From assembly GCA_036583965.1 (NCBI GenBank), contig JAZBQD010000015.1:89949809-90013808 (forward strand): DNA of 64,000 bases. Reading direction: 5' to 3'. The notes beneath the pieces were generated by a model that had not been told where the DNA came from, ran no database searches, and saw only the letters and a program-made list of their open reading frames with translations. Numbering within the stretch: position 1 is the first letter of the stretch; the number at the start of each line of letters is the position of its first letter. Source of the DNA: Prunella strophiata (lineage: Eukaryota > Chordata > Aves > Passeriformes > Prunellidae). A program made the translations under genes and the position numbers. Shown in pieces: positions 53,201 through 64,000 of the stretch.

Positions 53201-54989
53201 ATTGTCCATTAACTTGGTCTTTTGTCAGCCTGTAGCAATACTCTCAAATCAAATCTACAATTTCATTGCACCAAATAACTTATTTTTCACCTAAGCACCT
53301 CAAAAACAAACCCTGAAAAGTCTACATATCCCACTACATGTCCCCACTTAAAAAAAGACAAGCAGTGCACAAACTAATTGACCAAGAGAGGGCACATGGT
53401 GGAAGTCAAACCCACCTTATGAATCACATTCATGAAATGATCAGTCTTTTCTCTTCTCACTTTCCCCATGGCTTCCCTAAGTGACAAGATTTCTCTCTCT
53501 AGAGTTTTTTAAAGACAAAAGTATCTTTTAATATGTATAGGAACAAATTCAGGACCATGTGTACACTACATAGATGTTTATCAATATTTGATCTACGTAT
53601 TGACCTCACCAATATTAGTGACTCCTCTACCTGGTTTCCTGTGGCCAAACAAGAGCAAATAAATTTTTAAGAGAAATCTGAAGCTAGGAAATACAACTTG
53701 CAGATGTATGTGAGCCAGTACCTCCCTCTCACCCCCAAGTCTGGCAGACACATCTTTCAGAACCAGCTTGCAGGAGGTGGCTCTGCAAGCAGGAAGGCTT
53801 TTTAAAGCAGTGCACAGGTACAGGGATGATTTTCATGTCAAGAAAATAATGTTAAGTCCATTAAAAAACCTGCTTTCTGCAGTGATTCAGGGTCCTGTGA
53901 AGCTGGGAGAGACCATTAGAATCCCACCTAATGGAAAACACAGCCCAGAGGGTTTGATCCATTTTTTCTGCAGTTGTCTTGCACATCCCACTTCATCCCC
54001 CAACTTTTGACTAACCTCAAATCTGTATTCCAGAATTAAAATTAACTTAAAAGTCACTGTCTTCAAGGGCCATGTCAACTGCCTTGTGTAACACAAACCT
54101 GGGGGCAGGCCACTAAAATATGACTGTGCAACTGTTTTGTTAAGACCTTGCTGCTCAACCTCCTCCATATCCCATGGAGCATCCATATCATGCTGTAGGA
54201 ACCTTTCCAGGAAAGAACTTGGCCCACCCACATGTCAGGGAGCATTTCCTCCTGCTTCACAGGACAGGCATTGGCAGACTCAAGTCAGCATGGGTGTATC
54301 TCAAGAAATGCCCTATCCTGAACCCAGCTCATCCATAGTGCAAGGAGTGTTCAGTTTGCATGCAAGATGAACTGGAGAGTGACCCCAGACTTGGAACTGT
54401 GCTCAAAAGGCAGCCCAGCCATAAACTACGTGCCAGAAAACCCATGATCACTCCTTTGATCATGCTCCCATCATCTGAAGCAAAAAGCAAATGCATGAAA
54501 TCTCTCCCTCACACAGAGCATAATTCTGCAGGTTCAAGAAGTGGATCTGTATTATGCTGTTTGGGAGGAAGGGGTGAAATTTTGCAGTGCAGCACTATTA
54601 AAATCAGCCATATAAACTGGTTGCTCATCTAGTCCATTGCACTGTTTGGCCCACTTGCTCTATTGAGTTTCTGTCTTGTACTCCAGCTGCAGCTGCCTTG
54701 CAACTCCCACTCCTTCTTCTTTACTGTCTTCATGTAAATCAAAAATCCATCAAACCTCACTTCTTCAGTAATAAATCAATTCTTTGGATTACTCAACTAT
54801 AAAACCATGACTTTGTAGCTGCAAAGGCAGACTATGTTTGAGCACCTGGATACAGCAAGCAACAGAGAAAAAGAAGTATTTTAATAATACTTAAGGCTCG
54901 CAGAGGACCTTTTCTTCTTGGCACATCTGAGCTTGCCAGAAGGGTTGTACTATAGTAAAAGACATTCTAATTTCTTGCTTGACAGTCAC

Positions 54990-55004
54990 ACCCCCCCACC
55001 CAAA

Positions 55005-55042
<38 letters not shown>

Positions 55043-55043
55043 G
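54990..55043 (+). repeat. C-rich then poly-A tract
   Basis: CACCCCCCCACCC is followed by 22 A and then GA-interrupted A runs to 55043. No retroposed body is recognisable. Confidence 0.9.
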
Positions 55044-55214
55044 GCATTCCTATGCTTTTCCATGCTATTTCCTCTATTTCCTCTGTTTGTATGCTGTATT
55101 CATGGCTTTCTTTCCTGAATACAGGTGAGTACAAATCTCAGATGCAGACTAGAAATGCTGGGGCACACACAATGCATTCTTGGTTTTTTCTAAACATCAG
55201 ACATATCACCAATT

Positions 55215-55257
55215 AAAAAAGGAAAAAAAAAAAAAGAAAGAAAGAAAAAAAAAAGAG
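55215..55257 (+). repeat. A-rich (GAAA)n tract
   Basis: A6-GG-A13 followed by GAAAG units and an A10 run, 170 bases after a similar tract. Confidence 0.9.
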
Positions 55258-55429
55258 TATTCAGCCTCCATCTACCTGCTTTCAAGCAAAGATAAGGAAA
55301 TATCTCAAACTTTCCACAAAGCCTCATATTAGCTCCCATCAAAGCCAGGAGAATCCATCCTATTGTTTCCCTTGCTAGTGCTGCATCGCTGCATTCCTAC
55401 AGAGCTTCTGAATTTGTTCAGAGCCTGTT

Positions 55430-55448
55430 GATGTTGTTGTTGTTATTG
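55430..55448 (+). repeat. (GTT)n short microsatellite
   Basis: Four GTT units followed by ATT. Confidence 0.85.
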
Positions 55449-56503
55449 TAAAAGCTGAGTGTTACACAAGACAGAGAGCTTGACAGCTTTCCCACAATCC
55501 TCAGCATGTGGGAATAGCGAGTAACAAAGTGTTAACACCTGCCAACTGGTGGTTAGGTGTACATGTCTCTGTTAACAACAAACACTGCTGCTAGCAGTCA
55601 TCAGAGCAAAGCAGCAAATCTGTTCCCTTCTCCAGCGTGGAAAACACCAAACAATAATAATAAAAAAAGGCACCTAATTGCTTGATTAAGATGTATCAGT
55701 GTTGGAAACTGCTGATCTAGAACATTGAATCTCTGACATTTACTTCACTCTTGATTAAACAGAAATGTTTAAAACCGGTTATTGTGCAGGCAGAAGCTCA
55801 GAGCACTGTGTACCATCCAGGGAATTGTGGCAGTGAAACTTTTTACAAAGAAACACAATCAGAACCCTCCTCTCTGCTGTTTCATAAAAGCATCAGATGC
55901 TGAGACTCTCTGGCTATTAGGAAAAAGAGATGGAAGAGCACTAATGAAGGACTAGGAGTCAGGTAACTCCTTGGAACTTCCAGGGGAACCTTGTGGAAAA
56001 GTCCACATCCTGCCCTGAAAAATGTTGCTAGACATGGAAGTCGGGGCTATTTCTTTATGTGGAGAGGGATTAGTTGTGTACTTTTAAAAATCATGTTTTC
56101 ATTTGGTGATTTCCTAGGCAGCTTTGTGAGCCAGGTGGCACTGATTTATCATCACCAATTTGCATGTGACTAATGTCCTAGACCTGAGGCTAAAAGCCTG
56201 CTTGCTCTAGATTTGCCCTCAGTAGCCAGCTTGCTTGTTTTATTGCTCTTTCCCCATGACAAAAATGTAAGGGAGAAGTGAGTCAACTCACTCATCTCAA
56301 GTAAACTGGAGATTGCTAAGTCAAAAGGAAGGAAACTTCATTAATGTAACAGTACTCACAAAAGCTCACTGCTGTCCAAATCTCCCTAACTGTACACACA
56401 GAAACTCCAGCTCAGCTGGGGAGAGACACTAATCCTGATTTTCATCAGAATGTATTTCTTCTGTAATTGCTATCAGGAAAATAAATTATCCCATTCTTTA
56501 GCA

Positions 56504-56528
56504 GTGGGGCGGGGGGGGGTGGAGGGGA
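56504..56528 (+). repeat. G-rich run
   Basis: Three to four closely spaced G blocks (G4, G9, GG, G4) that could form a G-quadruplex on the plus strand. Confidence 0.8.
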
Positions 56529-59500
56529 GGAATTTCACATTTATGTCTTTCCCCTAAACATATTATCTGAAATAATTCAGAAAACTCTGATTGTACCTGA
56601 TTAATCAGATGATGGCCAGGACAACAGATAATTTTAACCTACATCAGTTCCTAAATCTAAGTCACATGGGAGGAGGAGGGTGAGTGGAAGGCATGAGTAA
56701 CTTCTTTTGATGGTTCTACCAATTTTTTGCCAGCACTAATGTTGCATGAAATAAAGACTTCCAGTAGTCAGCACCTTGAAACAGAGGGTGCTCATTCTTC
56801 TTATTTCATGACACATCAAGTATTTGAAAATCCCATAAGCAGTAGACAGTTAATGTTAATAAGTTGTCTTACAAAGGCTGGCAGAACACTGTTCTGACTC
56901 TAAGCAATATCATTTACCAAATTGCTATGGTGAAGGCTCAAACAACCCTCCATATAAAACTCCCTGCAGAAGGTTCTATGGATAAAAATGGACAATTTTT
57001 TAGTTGGCCACAAGTGGCTTTCTCCACCAGGAATGGAGGAATAAGGTAATATACTTGCCTGCCAACATGAATATTGACCAATTTACTGAGATAGATATTT
57101 CCAAATAGCAGCTGGAAAGGTTTTTTGGTATGGGAGGTTTAGGATCACCTGCACCAGAATAGTATTAGAGGAAAATTTCTAAGATTTGTGTGATTATTCA
57201 AGCCCCTTAGCAGATGAATTTAGAATCTCAGTCACATGGTTTCTGTGACTCAGCCATTTGTTAGTCATCCTCTGCCCATTATATCTCAGGAAAGTTACAG
57301 ATACTCATAATTAGAAAGGCAATCCCCCTCCTTCTGTCTTTTCTGCCTGTTCTCTAGATATCATGTCCTCTCACTCCCTTACTTACCAGACGTCCTGTGT
57401 TGTTTATTCCCATTCCCCTCCCAGCTAGATTTATTTCCTTACAGTCTCACCCATTTTATGCCCTCCCCACAGTCTCTAGATCCTACCCCATGTTCAGAAT
57501 GTTCCAAATCAACAGCTGCCCTTGCAGCCCTCTTCAATCCTCCCTTTTCTGAACCAGCAGCTCTGTCTGGGTCCTCCTCTCTCTCTCACAGGTTTTATCA
57601 AGAGTTGCCTTCTGCTGCTCCCATGGGCCTTATCCAATTCAGTGCTGTTCTTGCACACTTCTGGGAGCATAATGCAAGAGAACTGGGTTGCTTCTGCCTA
57701 AACCTCTCCTGGGCTAGTTTTTTAAATTTGTCTGAGTTGTTGATCTGTGGAGCTGGCACTTCTCTTCTTCCTCCAAGTAACATTGCTACCTGATATGCTG
57801 TTTCTACTCTTGGATTCTACTACTCCCTCCATGCATCATTCCACCAGTTCTCTCTCCTTTGCTGCATCAAACAGCTTTCTTGGGTTGGCCTTGCAACCCA
57901 CTATCTTCTCGTCTTGCTGTTCAATCAACTCCCACCATCCCTCTGCCAGGGGTAGCTGCCTTGATCAGAAGCAAGTCTAATTTTCCCAGTACTCCATGAA
58001 AAGTTTTTTTCATATTTTCTCTTTGGTAAAGAGCAGATATCTCTGAACTACCAAAGCCAGAGGGCCAACTGAGCCTGAGACATTTTAGCTCCTGTTCATG
58101 AGGACAAACATATAGAAAATGCTGTAGGGAATTATCAGTGTCTGATCTGTAGTAGGCAAAGGGGCATGCACCACTTCAATCTCAGATTTATAGCCCAGGT
58201 ACTGGGAAGCAAGAGATGACTGGGAAGGACAGGTACATACATGCCCTTATCACACTGAGCACACTCTGAATGGGAGGGTGAGAGTCTCTCTCACACAAAA
58301 CTCTGTCCATTTGAAAATACTGCGTAACCTTCCCTTCAGAAAAAAACTGCCTTGGTGGAAAATTTCAGACCATTACTAAAATCTCACATCCCTAAATGCC
58401 ATAAACCTCTCACACTGACATCTGTAATGCACAAATTCTTCCTGAGTTACTCTTTCTTTGGTGACAGAAGACATTAGGTTTATTATTGGCTCACTATCCC
58501 ACACAGGTCCCAAACACACGACGTGTATTTCACCTGAGGATAACCCTGCCTTCTTCAGGACAACACACCCCATGGCAATCCCTTTATCCAGCAGCACTCC
58601 TGCCCCTCAGGGTGTTTGCTGGGCATGGCCAGGCTGCCAGGCAGACAGGTGCACACCAGAGCAGGTAAGGCTCACTTGGACCCTATTCATCTGAACTTTA
58701 TCCATTGTGCTTCTTTCTGAAGCAACCATCTTCAAGGCAGGTTGGTTCTTTGTTCAGACACCTTGTAACATCTAAGATCACAATACTAGAACACTCCAGC
58801 TGCAGAACAGCTAAATCTAAATGCAGAAAACCCCAGCACAGTCTAGTATTTAATGCACAGAGCACATGATCTTGATTGAACACACAAAGTCTGACTCCAT
58901 CCATGACCCTACCAGGTGGTGAGGGCTCTGGCAAGCTCTGATTTGGCACAGTGAGGTCTACTTGCTTTCCCTACTGACACATGCACATTCCTCTCTTTAG
59001 TTTTAACATGAACAGGTTAAAGTATCTTCCTCCTCTACTATATCCAGGTGATGACTCAAACCTATCTTCATAGTGTTTTCCCATTAGGTCAATAGCAGCC
59101 AACAAAGGAGCATTTGCTTCTGGTTCTTTAGCTGAATAGGAGAAAACAGTTGGTACAATATTAGCCCAAAGAGGGAGGAATATAGAGCACCTGAAATGCA
59201 TTGCCAACAAAGCAATTAGCAGGAGCATCAGGGGTGGGCACTGACTGCCTGCCCTGTTCATCAGCCTCACTGAGGGACTCAGTTCCCAGGTATCCAATAG
59301 AACTCATCAGAGCTAACATGCAAAGTTTTGCATACAACTATCTTGGAAATGAAGTACTCTTCCTGCATTGCAGGAAATAGATATGTTTTTTGGTAGTCTT
59401 TGAACAAAGGAATGAGTTGTCCATTCTGTTCCATGCTATTCTTAATAGTTTACATTACAGGCAGCACTATAGTGCTTACAACTGGTCTGTTTGAAGAGCA

Positions 59501-59750
59501 GCTGAGAAGGAAATCGTTCTGGTGGTGGTGATGTGGATGACTCAAAAGTTCAAACAATGTAAGGACAAAACAGGTACATGAAAAACACTTCAACACCTAC
59601 CTGCTGGTGCATTCCAGGGTGTTGGTCAGTTGAGATGTTTTTTTTTTGGAAGATTAATGTCTCAGGCAAGTCTTGTCTTGCCAGGCAAGTCTTGTTTCTG
59701 TTCCTGTAGATCAAGGCTCCAGCATTGCACTTTTGATATCCAATAATGAG

Positions 59751-59794
59751 GGTTCCAACAGTCCAGGGTTCCATCCAGGGTTCCAACAGTCCAG
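59751..59794. repeat. Small minisatellite, 16-12-16 base units
   Basis: The unit GGTTCCAACAGTCCAG occurs at 59751-59766 and 59779-59794, with a shortened unit GGTTCCATCCAG between them. The two full units are identical. A second direct repeat, CAGGCAAGTCTTGT at 59663-59676 and 59682-59695, lies 60 bases upstream, so this 150-base zone has suffered more than one small duplication. Confidence 0.9.
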
Positions 59795-62700
59795 TTTGTC
59801 CTTCATCCCTCACCAATGATGTGCAGCCTTTTCACCGTGGAAAATCAGATAACCAGATAATCAGAGTCTTAATAAAAAGGAATATTTTGGTGTGATTCTA
59901 AAAATTCTTCAAGTGAAAGAAACATAGGCTTACTCTCTGGACTAAATGCAAGATCTCTCAGAGCAACCAAAGTAATCTTGCTAGTGCTTGTCAAGGCCTT
60001 AGCATTGGAGTTGTCCTGATCATAAGCACTATAATCCTATCAAGAGGCAAATACATAATCATGCATCACCTTTGGTCCTTTGGTCTATACAGTTAACTAA
60101 ATGCCCTGCATCTGTGTGATCAGATCCTTCAGAGGGAAAGGATAGCATGAAAACAGTAACCTCTTGTTTCCAGTTCCTATTTTGGTTTCTACTCTTCAGC
60201 ACATAAAAGATACCTGTCTTATCCAAGGCTGCCTCAGCATTAGACAGGCTGTGTTTCCAGGTTATTTCTTTCCTTTTGTCCCATGTTTTAGTTTTCTGCC
60301 TGTAAGAACAAAGCCTAGGGTCTTGGGGCTATTTGCATCTTTGGGGGATTTGGATGCACTGCAGGGCGAGGCTGGGCCTCATTTTAAGAGAAGGCTCCAG
60401 CTCACACCAGTGCCAAGAGGCTGACTAATGCAATTATTTCCTTGCAGAGCAGCATTTTTCAAAGTGCTGATTCTTATTAAGAAAAAGGAACGGATTTGGA
60501 GCTCATATTTTGATCTGGTGCCCAGGATTATTTGGAAATTCTTTTTCCTGGAACGAGACTTTTTATTCCAAATTTCTCCATGGTGGGGAGAGAGGGTTTC
60601 CTGGGCAGAATTAGGATAATGATTACAGCCTGTATACAATCAGTTCTAACCGCTGTGGAACTCCAAAAATGAATGTTATTGCTCAGTGGCTTCATTGAAA
60701 ACAGAAGTATTATTTAACCAGAAGGATGGCAACACATGGAAATAGCTCATTATCATATTTTCTCCCTATTTGAAATGTCACATTGAGTATGTATCTTTCA
60801 CGTCCACTACACTTTAATTAATTTGGACTGTGTTTAAATATATTACATAGCATGCTTTATTTTACAAAATTCTGACACATTCCCATTGATGAAGCAGGGC
60901 TTCCTTCAAACACATGTAAAAGGCAATAGGAGCCACACTACTAAATATTGTTTTAAATACAATAAGAATACCACATCATCTCTGTGTCTGCCTGTGTTTT
61001 TCTGTGGCATGGAAACATACAGAGCAAAAACAACATTACATCCAAAGCTTGCTTGCTGTTTATTGAAGGGACAATGATGTTAACATTATTATTCTAGATC
61101 TAAATCTTAACCACTTACCTTATTTACATAATTGCAAGACAAACATATATTTTACTCAATGGCTGGAAAAGATTCCAGCAGTGTGATTGCCTAGAAATTA
61201 AAAAGTAGAATTGCAGGGTGTATGTGTGAGATGAAAATGGCTTGTTTTAACACAGCTGGTGTATCTCATCTTCTGTGCACTTTCAAACACAGCACTTACC
61301 AGGATGATTGTCCTCCTCCACCCAGGTCTCCAACAAAGTAGAGGATTTATTTCATTTGCTAACCTTCCTCTGAAATACAATCACTCCAGAAGTTATTCCT
61401 GATTTATACTTGTTTAAGCAACTGGGAGAATCAAACCAGTTTTTAAAATAATGTAAAAACGAGAGTTCATGCAACTTTTAGCTTTCCTTGGACTGAAATA
61501 GTCTATTATTTAGAATTCTATGCTGAATGGGATCAGGGTTTTTGTAGAAGGTGTGACTAATATCAGACTGGTAAGATGTCATCTCTACACTCTTCTGTTG
61601 AGGCACTGATTTATTAGCTACTGAACTACTGTAAAACCATTTTAGTTTGAACCATCATGGATACAACAAAGAGCTGAGGACTTGCCTGCTCAAGGTGGTT
61701 CTAATACACCCTATTATCCCACCCACTAGGTGCCACCAAGAGCTGATTGTGTTTGTATCAGGAAGGAATCTCTTTCCTCACTACTCACACCCCATTCTGG
61801 AACCACTTGGAGCCAAGGCTGGTGAAGGAGACCTGAATCATTCCCTGGGAGCCAACTGAGTGGTGTACCTCACACAACAAGCCTCTGCATGACATTACAG
61901 TCAATCCCAACAGCTTGTTCTAAAACATGTTCCAGGGACAGCTCCTTGGACCGTTGCTTCCTCATCCATCCTCCTAAGAGAGCAGTAATCAAAGTTTTAT
62001 TATCTGAATCATGGATTCATATTTTTTTATTATTATTTTTCCTAGCAGATGGCCTTTTTCCAAAATAATTTCACAAGCAGAGATTCTTATCATGAGGAAG
62101 GTAATACTGTTCTGAAACAAACTCCCAGATGGGACCACGTGGAATAAATGTGTTGTTCCTTAGATAAAGGGAAGGCGTTAGACTGCTGATCACTGTGTGG
62201 ATGCTGCCACAGAGGAACAGCACGGCCCTGCTCTGTGCTATTAAATACTCTACTACTTATTCTTCTGCCCTGAGTGTTCTCTCCTCACCCCACATAACCC
62301 TTTCCTCAGAAAACATTTACACCAAGAAGAAAAATGTTTTTCAGCATTTGAAAAAGAAAAAAAAAAAAAAGTTGTGTTTAACTACAACACATGTCTGTCT
62401 TTAAAAATCTGGATTGGTTTTATATTTAATTCATTGACTGAATTGTAATAAATGAATAAACCTAATTTGGAGGATAATAAAAAATATGAACTGTGTGGCT
62501 GATGCCAAAAGCAATAACTACAACTTGGTTTTTCCCAATTCTTTTCTCCTTCGGACCCAAGCATTACTGTTGTAATTTTTTTCCTGTATTTTAAGTGTTT
62601 TGTTTATTTGATTTCTGCATTAAAGGAACACTCCAGTGTAATATAAAAGGATACTATAATCACGATGTCTAATTACAAAGAAAAGCTAAGCATCTAATAT

Positions 62701-62829
62701 AAAAACATGCAATAAAAAAGAATAACTATCCAGATCAAAAGCCACCGACACAACAATTGGATGAAGCACGCTAGGAAGCACTGCTTAGCTCTCCCCTTAC
62801 AGGGTATGAGGAACCAGAAAACTTTGCTG
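59795..62829. other. Non-coding unique sequence, fifth part
   Basis: No gene could be supported. The segment 60340-60640 looks like a possible conserved element: it holds an acceptor-like TTATTTCCTTGCAG (60434-60447) followed by AT-rich sequence that keeps some CpG. The remainder is unremarkable. Confidence 0.75.
62346..62370 (+). repeat. A-rich tract with A14 run
   Basis: A short A/G stretch: GAAAAAG followed by fourteen A. Confidence 0.9.
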
Positions 62830-62949
62830 TGTGAGAAGATTCAACAGGGTACTGGATAATCTCATCTAGGCTCCCCCTCCCATGAAAGCCTGGGCAAAAG
62901 GACCTTTCAAGGGCCCTTCTAGCCTGGGCTGCTCTGTGATTCTATAAGA
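62830..62949 (+). mobile_element. CR1 retrotransposon 3' tail fragment
   Basis: This is the last roughly 120 bases of a CR1 element in plus orientation. The signature words are GGGTACTGGATAATCTCAT (about 62847-62865), CTAGGCTCCC, CCCATGAAAG, GGACCTTTCAAGGGCCCTTC (about 62900-62919), TAGCCTGGGCTGCTCTGTGA and the terminal TGATTCTATAAGA, which is a degenerate CR1 3' repeat. It lacks any coding part. Similarity may extend left to about 62765 but is too weak to call by eye. It differs in sequence type from the fragment at 35.7 kb, so it is an independent, older insertion. Confidence 0.8.
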
Positions 62950-63039
62950 TTGGAAGGTCTCAATGATGCATGGCTCTCACATTAACTGCAGCTTTTCCTC
63001 TTTGGTTTCTGTCTAATTTCAAGAGCTTGATCTTACTGT

Positions 63040-63100
63040 TTTGTTGGGTTTGGGGTTGGTTTGTTTGTTTGTTTGGGGTCTTTTGGTTTGTTTGTTTTTC
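63040..63100 (+). repeat. (TTTG)n microsatellite
   Basis: TTTG tetramers in two blocks (about 63059-63073 and 63087-63098) joined by GGGGTC, with a T/G-rich lead-in. It lies 100 bases after a CR1 tail. Confidence 0.9.
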
Positions 63101-63731
63101 CCCTGATTCCCAAGAGTAACAAATGTGAAATGGTATCCTTTTGGCTGCTAGTGGGCAGGATCTTGTGTTCTTCACACATTTAGATTTTCCATCAAAATCA
63201 TCAGGAATGTATTAAAACAAGCAGGCTAGTTTCCATCTCTTGGCACGAGTCAATGAAGCATTTAGATGCACATGAAACACAAGACTGACTATGCAACTGG
63301 CAGCTTCTAAAAAGGAGTAGATCATTTAAATATGTTCCTGAAGCAGCAATGTTTCTTTACCTGGCCACAACCAGCCTACTAAAAGAAACAGTAAAATTGC
63401 AGACAGCCTTGCTATCCACAGCTTCTCTCAAATTAACAAGCAATTTAGGTTTGTTTTGTAGACCTTAAATAGTCTGAAGACCACCTTGTATTAAAGGCAG
63501 CTCATTACTCTTGCCCATATGCAAGTGGAAAGGAGCCTAATGTGCCAAATTCCAAGCCTGAAAGACTGTTTAACCATAAATGCCCTCACAAAACAGAAGC
63601 ATGAGTGATTTATGGATTTGAATATAGAAGGGACAAAGGAACAAAGTAGAGCCATCAGTGGGATTTTTCAGATTCTCAACACCATTGACCCAGAGCAACA
63701 ACTTTACTGAATCAGCAGAAATTATCCTGCA

Positions 63732-63766
63732 GAAAAAAAAAATTAAAAAATAAAAAATAAAAAATA
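63732..63766 (+). repeat. (TAAAAAA)n A-rich repeat
   Basis: A10 followed by T-separated blocks of six A (about four units). Confidence 0.9.
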
Positions 63767-64000
63767 CCTCAACCCACAAAAGCAATCAAAATTCCCAAAA
63801 ACCTCTAAACGCTTTTTTGCATCTCATGTGTAGGACTTCATGTGTCTGTGCAACTTGGCAGTGGAGCAATTTTTAGCAAAGATACCAACAGAAGATTCAT
63901 CAGCAACCATACTGACATCTGAAGAGGCATATGCTCACAAGAAGTATTTTGCCTATTTGCTTTAACTTGATATTTAAACCCACAAAGTATAGATATACCT

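Larger units (their letters stand above)
46741..59750. other. Non-coding unique sequence, fourth part
   Basis: Unique DNA with scattered homopolymers. A TATATAAAAGG word (47035-47045) lies 300 bases right of the CpG-rich patch. A candidate conserved segment lies at 49430-49660, and a strongly pyrimidine-biased segment at 57300-58010. No coding exon could be supported. Confidence 0.75.
62950..64000. other. Non-coding sequence at the right edge
   Basis: Between the two simple repeats listed in this stretch I see only unique AT-rich DNA with no open frame above 71 residues. Confidence 0.8.

Noticed and set aside
53880..54000. GGGAGAGACCATTAGAATCC, slightly like the reversed 3' end of CR1
   Set aside because: The following sequence does not follow the CR1 order, so the match is likely chance or too decayed to call.

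Overview
This window looks like a gene-poor, non-coding stretch of a bird (or at least sauropsid) nuclear genome. The decisive evidence is three pieces of CR1 non-LTR retrotransposon, the dominant interspersed repeat of birds. One piece (about 1 kb, minus strand) still shows the reverse-transcriptase C-terminal region in broken frames. The other two are short 3' ends on the plus strand. Moderately AT-rich composition, strong CpG depletion, scattered long poly-A/poly-T runs, short microsatellites and the absence of any long open frame all fit a vertebrate intergenic region or a very long intron. The species, chromosome and nearest gene cannot be told from this sequence.

Layout. 1-14 kb: unique sequence with a 31-A run, an ATT microsatellite, a perfect 12-bp hairpin, a 50-bp tandem duplication, a T15/G16 homopolymer junction and a 140-bp A-rich tract. 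14-30 kb: unique sequence with a perfect 15-bp-stem hairpin at 14.5 kb, an A/G-rich tract and CA repeat at 24.6-24.8 kb, and a decayed ~105-bp tandem duplication at 27 kb. 30-36 kb: a compound CAAAA/CCAA repeat, an A15...T22 inverted pair, the large CR1 copy (32.27-33.30 kb) and a CR1 3' end (35.68-35.95 kb). 36-50 kb: unique sequence with a TGTC/TATC microsatellite, A-rich tracts, a 16-bp palindrome, one short CpG-rich patch (46.29-46.74 kb) and a 35-T run. 50-64 kb: unique sequence with A-rich tracts, a pyrimidine-biased segment (57.3-58.0 kb), a small minisatellite (59.75 kb), a CR1 3' end (62.83-62.95 kb) and TTTG and TAAAAAA repeats near the end.

I found no protein-coding exon, tRNA, rRNA, CRISPR array or operon that I can support. 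Every open frame outside the CR1 copy is 120 residues or less and none resembles a protein family I recognise. The most useful leads are the CpG-rich patch, which has a good splice-acceptor-like sequence at its left edge, and several AT-rich segments that keep CpG dinucleotides and homeodomain-type TAATTA words, as conserved non-coding elements often do. Those segments are inference until aligned to other birds. I see no evidence for a new biological system here.
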